From positions 186,001 through 250,000 of the forward strand of contig VMSW01000005.1 of assembly GCA_013791955.1 (NCBI GenBank): DNA of 64,000 bases, given 5' to 3'. This document shows, piece after piece, positions 59,827 through 64,000 of the stretch. The notes under the pieces are model-generated. The model was not told the origin of the DNA and did no database searches. It saw only the letters and a list, made by a program, of their open reading frames with translations. How positions within the stretch are numbered: position 1 is the first letter of the stretch; every line of letters starts with the position of its first letter. The stretch is from Propionicimonas sp. (GTDB lineage Bacteria > Actinomycetota > Actinomycetes > Propionibacteriales > Propionibacteriaceae). The position numbers and the translations under genes are program-made.

Positions 59827-61326
59827 ATGGCCGAGGAGAACACCCAGCCGCTGGGTGCCGCCAACCACGGCAGTGAGCCGACCACGCCCGTCCCGCTGCA
59901 AACCCCCGCTGACCAGGCGCCAATCGAGGCGGCCTGGATTCCGCGCCCGGATGCCTACGCTGCCGCCCAGCCGTTCACCACCAGCGGGCCGGCAGCGGCC
60001 AATCAGCCGGCGCCGGCCGGTGCAAGCTACGCACCGCCCAATTACGGTCCGCCCAGTTACGGCCCGCCCAGCTGCCCACCGCCGGCCCCGCCGGGCGCCG
60101 GGTACTACGGACAGCCGCAGCATCCGTCCCGTTACGCCACTGGCGGTTACTCGCCGTCGGCCCCGACTCAGCCCAGCTACCAGATCAACGATCACTACGC
60201 CTCCTACTACGGATCGGCGCCGTACTCGGCTCCGCCGACGCCGCCCAAGCGGCGCTGGCCGCTGGTGGTGGTGGCCGGGCTGCTGGCACTGGCCCTAGGC
60301 CTGAGTGGCTACGTCTTTGCCGGTGGCCAGTTGGGTGCGGCTCCTGAGCCGACGGTTACCCAACCCGTCCGGCCGAGCAATGGGCCCAGCACCGAGCCGA
60401 CCACTAACACCGGGACTCAATCCAAGACGGTGACCGCCACCGAAGCTAAGGGGGTGGCCCTGATTGAGGCTGAGACGTCTGGGGGTACTGCCTACGGCAC
60501 CGGCATGGTGCTCACCGCCGACGGCAAAGTGCTCACCAACTATCACGTGGTAGCCGGGACGACGAAGGTTGCGGTGACTATCGCGACCTCCGGTGACACC
60601 TACGCCGCCACTGTGCTCGGATTCGACCAGACCAGGGACGTTGCCCTGTTGCAGTTGAAGAGCGCCTCAGGCCTGGAAACCGTCACTGTCGACAACGACC
60701 CGGCGGCGATCGGCGATGAAGTGTCCGCGGTCGGCAACGCCAACGGCGGCATGAAGCTGGTGAAAGCTGATGGCGAAATCACCGGCACCAATCAAGACCT
60801 CACCGTCAACTCAGATTCGCCTTGGGGTAACACCGAGGATCTCTCCGGTCTGGTGGCCACCAACGCCGGGGCAGTGCCTGGCGATTCGGGTGGGCCGATG
60901 TTCGATGCTGAAGATGAAGTGCTTGGCATGACCACCGCCGGCTCAACCAGCGACCACGCCAGCTACGCGGTGCCGATCAGCGATGCACTCGCAGTCGTGC
61001 AGCAAATCGAGACCGGCCAGGATGCTGGCACCGTCCGGGTGGGGCCAGCGGGGTTCATCGGGGTCCAGTTGGCTGACAACACCTACACAGGAGTGAGAGG
61101 TTCCACTCTCGCCGGGGTGGTCGCAGGCAGCCCGGCTGAGAAGGCGGGCCTCACTAAAGGATGTCGGCTAACGAAGGTAGGTGGCGTCACAATCACCGAG
61201 GCCACGAATGTCGCGGCGGCGATTCGGGCGGTCGAGCCTGGCCAGCAGGTGACGATCTGGTGGGTGACGGCGAGCGGCAAATCAAAGCATGCGACGGTCA
61301 CTGCCGGGGCCAGTCAGGTGAACTGA
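59827..61326 (+). CDS. HtrA-type membrane-anchored serine protease with PDZ
   Basis: 499 residues, GAAGGAG upstream of ATG 59827. A long Pro/Tyr-rich cytoplasmic tail (YGPPSYGPPS, residues ~1-140), one membrane helix (~143-163), a short Thr-rich linker, then a trypsin-fold protease with H240 (TNYHVVA), D271 (TRDVALL) and S354 (PGDSGGP), and a PDZ domain (about 400-490). Family members trim or degrade misfolded proteins on the outer membrane face. Disordered Pro-rich tails are usual in actinobacterial HtrA. The 1.4-kb insertion was placed directly upstream, leaving its immediate leader in place. Confidence 0.9.
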   Translation: MAEENTQPLGAANHGSEPTTPVPLQTPADQAPIEAAWIPRPDAYAAAQPFTTSGPAAANQPAPAGASYAPPNYGPPSYGPPSCPPPAPPGAGYYGQPQHPSRYATGGYSPSAPTQPSYQINDHYASYYGSAPYSAPPTPPKRRWPLVVVAGLLALALGLSGYVFAGGQLGAAPEPTVTQPVRPSNGPSTEPTTNTGTQSKTVTATEAKGVALIEAETSGGTAYGTGMVLTADGKVLTNYHVVAGTTKVAVTIATSGDTYAATVLGFDQTRDVALLQLKSASGLETVTVDNDPAAIGDEVSAVGNANGGMKLVKADGEITGTNQDLTVNSDSPWGNTEDLSGLVATNAGAVPGDSGGPMFDAEDEVLGMTTAGSTSDHASYAVPISDALAVVQQIETGQDAGTVRVGPAGFIGVQLADNTYTGVRGSTLAGVVAGSPAEKAGLTKGCRLTKVGGVTITEATNVAAAIRAVEPGQQVTIWWVTASGKSKHATVTAGASQVN

Positions 61327-61465
61327 GTCAGTCGGTAATCCCGTCCGGGCCACCCGCTGCGGGCTGAGGCTGGATTGCTCGGCGTTACCATTCCGGTGAT
61401 CAAGGCGGGCTAGAGTGTGGCCTCGATCGCCCAGCAGTGCATTGCCGAGACCCAGGAAGTTGCCC

Positions 61466-64000
61466 GTGGCTACAGGAATCCGTCGACTCGTGATCGTGGA
61501 GTCGCCCACAAAAGCGGTCAGCTTGGCCAAATTCCTGGGGGCCGGCTATGTCGTGGAGTCCAGTCGTGGCCATGTGCGTGACCTACCGACCGGTGCTGCT
61601 GAGGTGCCCGCCAAGTACAAGGGTGAGAAGTGGGCGCGCACCGGGGTGAACATTGAGGCCGACTTCGAGCCGCTGTATGTGGTGGCGCCAGAGAAGAAGG
61701 CCACCATTCGCGATCTCAAGGCGAAACTCAAGGATGCCGACGAGCTCTACCTCGCAACCGACGAGGACCGCGAGGGGGAGGCCATTGCCTGGCATCTGCT
61801 CGATGAGCTGAAGCCGAAGATCCCGGTGAAGCGGATGGTCTTCCACGAGATCACCCCCGAGGCGATTCAGGCCGCAGTGGCCAATACCCGCGAGCTCGAC
61901 ACCGACTTGGTCGATGCCCAGGAGACCCGCCGCATTCTTGATCGGCTGTACGGCTATGAGGTTTCACCGGTGCTGTGGAAGAAGGTCATGCCGAAGCTTT
62001 CGGCTGGCCGGGTTCAGTCAGTAGCCACCCGGTTGATCGTTGATCGGGAGCGCGATCGGATCGCTTTCCGTCCGGCCTCCTATGCCGACATCGAAGCCCT
62101 GCTGGACGCTGGCGAGGACGCCACACCGCGCACTTTTACCGCTCGGCTGAGCACCTTCGATTCGCGCCGCATCGCGGCCGGTCGAGATTTCGATTCGGTC
62201 GGCACGCTGGTCGGCTCGGGGTTGCTCCAACTAAGTGAGGAGCAGGCCGAGTCGCTGGCCACCGCGCTGGCCACAGCCTCTTATGCCGTCTCGGGAGTGG
62301 AGGCGAAGGCCTACACCCGCCGTCCCTACCCGCCGTTCCGCACGACCACGCTGCAGCAGGAGGCCGGACGCAAACTCGGCTTCTCGGCCCAACGCACCAT
62401 GAGCGTGGCCCAGGAGCTGTACGAGCGCGGCTTCATCACCTATATGCGTACCGACTCGGTGACGCTGTCGGCCACCGCGCTGACCGCGGCTCGGGAGCAG
62501 GTCAAGCAGCTGTTCGGCGGCAAGTACCTGCCCGAGAAGCCGCGCACCTACGCCTCCAAGGTGAAGAACGCGCAGGAGGCTCACGAAGCGATTCGCCCGG
62601 CTGGCGAGGCTTTCCGGACGCCGGAGCAGACTGGGCTTAGCGGCGACCAGCGGCGGCTGTACGAGCTGGTCTGGAAGCGCACCATCGCCTCCCAGATGGC
62701 CGATGCCGTCGGCGAGACGGTCACGGTGAAGATCGGCGCCACGCTGGCCGAGCGGTTCAGCGCTACTGATGCGGCCACCGGAGAAATCGTCGAATCGGGC
62801 CGGGCCACCTTCACCGCTTCCGGGCGGACGCTCAGCTTTCTCGGCTTCTTGAAGGCCTACGTCGAATCGGTTGATGACGGCGAATCAGACGATGAGCAGG
62901 CTCGCCTGCCGCAACTGACCTCCGGGCAGCGACTGGAGGCCGAGAAGGTGACCGCGCAGGCGCATCAGACCCGACCCCCGTCGCGCTACACCGAGCCTTC
63001 GCTGGTGGCGAAGCTGGAAGAGCTGGAGATCGGCCGGCCATCCACTTATGCCGCGATCATCCGCACCATCACCGCCCGTGACTACGTCCACAAGCAGGGT
63101 TCGGCGTTGGTGCCCACCTGGCTGGCTTTTGCGGTCACTCGGCTGCTGGAGGAGCATTTCACCAAGCTGGTCGACTACGACTTCACCGCCGGTATGGAGG
63201 ACACCCTCGACGAGATTGCCGCTGGCAATGCCGCTCGGGTGGCCGTGCTGAAGGACTTCTACTACGGCTCCGACGGCGCTGGCCTGGAGAAGCTGGTCAG
63301 CGAACTTGGCGACATCGACGCCCGCAAGCTCTCCACCTTCAACCTCGGCGAGGACGTCGACGTCCGGGTGGGTCGCTATGGAACCTATGTCGAGGACGGC
63401 GAAGGACATCGGGCCAATGTTGATCCGGAGTTGGCTCCCGACGCGCTCACTTTGGCCGAAGCTCGTGAGCTGTTGGCCAAGCCCGCAGCTGAGGATCGTG
63501 AGGTCGGTGTTGATCCGACCAGCGGTCGGATGATCGTGGCCAAGGACGGGCGATTCGGACCGTACGTGACCGAGGTGCTGGCCGAGGATGCGCCGAAGTC
63601 GGCGAAGCCCAGGACGGCATCACTGTTCGCTTCGATGAGCACCGAAACCGTCACTTTGGCAGATGCCCTGAAGCTGCTCAGCTTGCCAAGGGTGGTCGGC
63701 AAGGCCGCTGATGGTGAAGAGATCACCGCCCAGAACGGCCGCTACGGCCCGTACCTGAAAAAGGGTGCCGATTCGCGTTCACTGACCAGTGAAGACCAGC
63801 TCTTCGAGATCACGGTGGAAGAGGCTGAGGCGATCTACGCCCAGCCGAAGACCCGTGGCCGCGGCTCCAGCGCGGCGGCCGGCCCACTGAAGGAACTCGG
63901 TGTTGACCCGACCAACGGCAAGCCGATGGTGGTTAAGGACGGCCGCTTCGGACCGTACGTGACCGACGGTGAGACCAACGCCACCCTGCGCCGCAGCGAT
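61466..64000 (+). CDS. topA: DNA topoisomerase I, 5' part
   Basis: GTG at 61466 with AGGAAG upstream; 845 codons remain open to the right edge, so the C-terminus is missing. TOPRIM domain: VIVESPTKAVSLAKFLG and LYLATDEDREGEAIAWHL (DxDxE); catalytic Tyr326 in FITYMRTDSV; SAGRVQSVATRLI. Repeated C-terminal DNA-binding units are starting (DPTSGRMIVAKDGRFGPYV, YGPYLKKG, KDGRFGPYVTDGE). It relaxes negative supercoils and is usually essential. Its position beside the helicase/Tad block matches topA (Rv3646c) in M. tuberculosis. Confidence 0.96.
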   Translation, partial: MATGIRRLVIVESPTKAVSLAKFLGAGYVVESSRGHVRDLPTGAAEVPAKYKGEKWARTGVNIEADFEPLYVVAPEKKATIRDLKAKLKDADELYLATDEDREGEAIAWHLLDELKPKIPVKRMVFHEITPEAIQAAVANTRELDTDLVDAQETRRILDRLYGYEVSPVLWKKVMPKLSAGRVQSVATRLIVDRERDRIAFRPASYADIEALLDAGEDATPRTFTARLSTFDSRRIAAGRDFDSVGTLVGSGLLQLSEEQAESLATALATASYAVSGVEAKAYTRRPYPPFRTTTLQQEAGRKLGFSAQRTMSVAQELYERGFITYMRTDSVTLSATALTAAREQVKQLFGGKYLPEKPRTYASKVKNAQEAHEAIRPAGEAFRTPEQTGLSGDQRRLYELVWKRTIASQMADAVGETVTVKIGATLAERFSATDAATGEIVESGRATFTASGRTLSFLGFLKAYVESVDDGESDDEQARLPQLTSGQRLEAEKVTAQAHQTRPPSRYTEPSLVAKLEELEIGRPSTYAAIIRTITARDYVHKQGSALVPTWLAFAVTRLLEEHFTKLVDYDFTAGMEDTLDEIAAGNAARVAVLKDFYYGSDGAGLEKLVSELGDIDARKLSTFNLGEDVDVRVGRYGTYVEDGEGHRANVDPELAPDALTLAEARELLAKPAAEDREVGVDPTSGRMIVAKDGRFGPYVTEVLAEDAPKSAKPRTASLFASMSTETVTLADALKLLSLPRVVGKAADGEEITAQNGRYGPYLKKGADSRSLTSEDQLFEITVEEAEAIYAQPKTRGRGSSAAAGPLKELGVDPTNGKPMVVKDGRFGPYVTDGETNATLRRSD

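Overview
The window is a high-GC chromosomal segment from an actinobacterium. WhiB, the Actinobacteria-type compact Tad pilus locus, a mycobacterial-like ArfABC operon and gene order matching the Mycobacterium tuberculosis neighbourhoods Rv3672c-Rv3683 and Rv3646c-Rv3660c all point there. Within the phylum a Propionibacteriaceae-like organism is my guess; the sequence alone does not fix the family.

Layout: 1-1.07 kb holds an arfA-arfB-arfC-like envelope operon (minus; arfC runs off the left edge). 1.2-9.0 kb is a minus-strand operon for peptide uptake (oppC-A-B-D-F order) ending in a cytoplasmic beta-lactamase-fold hydrolase and an Ala-Glu-type dipeptide epimerase, which suggests murein-peptide salvage. 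9.3-15.4 kb has a secreted glycerophosphodiester phosphodiesterase, galactokinase and two membrane glycosyltransferases. 15.5-20.9 kb has a HerA-like ATPase and, divergently, a TPP-riboswitch-controlled thiBPQ operon. 21.2-28.2 kb has a PAS protein, a CBS protein coupled to an ion transporter, a GH13 glucosidase and two membrane proteins.

28.2-38.0 kb is an accessory defence island lying against the 3' end of tRNA-Pro(CGG): a HigBA pair whose toxin has lost its start codon, a decayed MNT-HEPN toxin-antitoxin pair, an Abi_2 protein, and a 2076-residue STAND NTPase with an N-terminal Cap4-like PD-(D/E)xK nuclease domain (Avs-like), overlapped by 101 bases by a small partner gene of unknown family. 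This pair is the strongest candidate for an undescribed or little-described immune system here.

38.2-44.0 kb reproduces the mycobacterial block metallophosphoesterase-ponA-whiB-DUF4177-ridA-nth-NUDIX. 44.1-48.0 kb has a second GH13 enzyme, a holin-superfamily membrane protein, a methyltransferase and an SDR. 48.2-55.4 kb is the Tad-type pilus locus (ssd/cpaE-like, tadA, tadB, tadC, DUF4244 pilin, tadE, tadG-like) convergent with its usual DEAH helicase, with palindromic repeats between. 55.5-64 kb has an oxidoreductase, a methyltransferase, an HtrA-type protease and the 5' part of topA. Between methyltransferase and HtrA lies a 1442-bp insertion bounded by a 119-bp direct repeat (two mismatches), carrying a secreted lysine-rich protein with a Cys-bounded hydrophobic C-terminus and an overlapping two-helix membrane protein: a bacteriocin/immunity-like cassette that I cannot assign to a known family.
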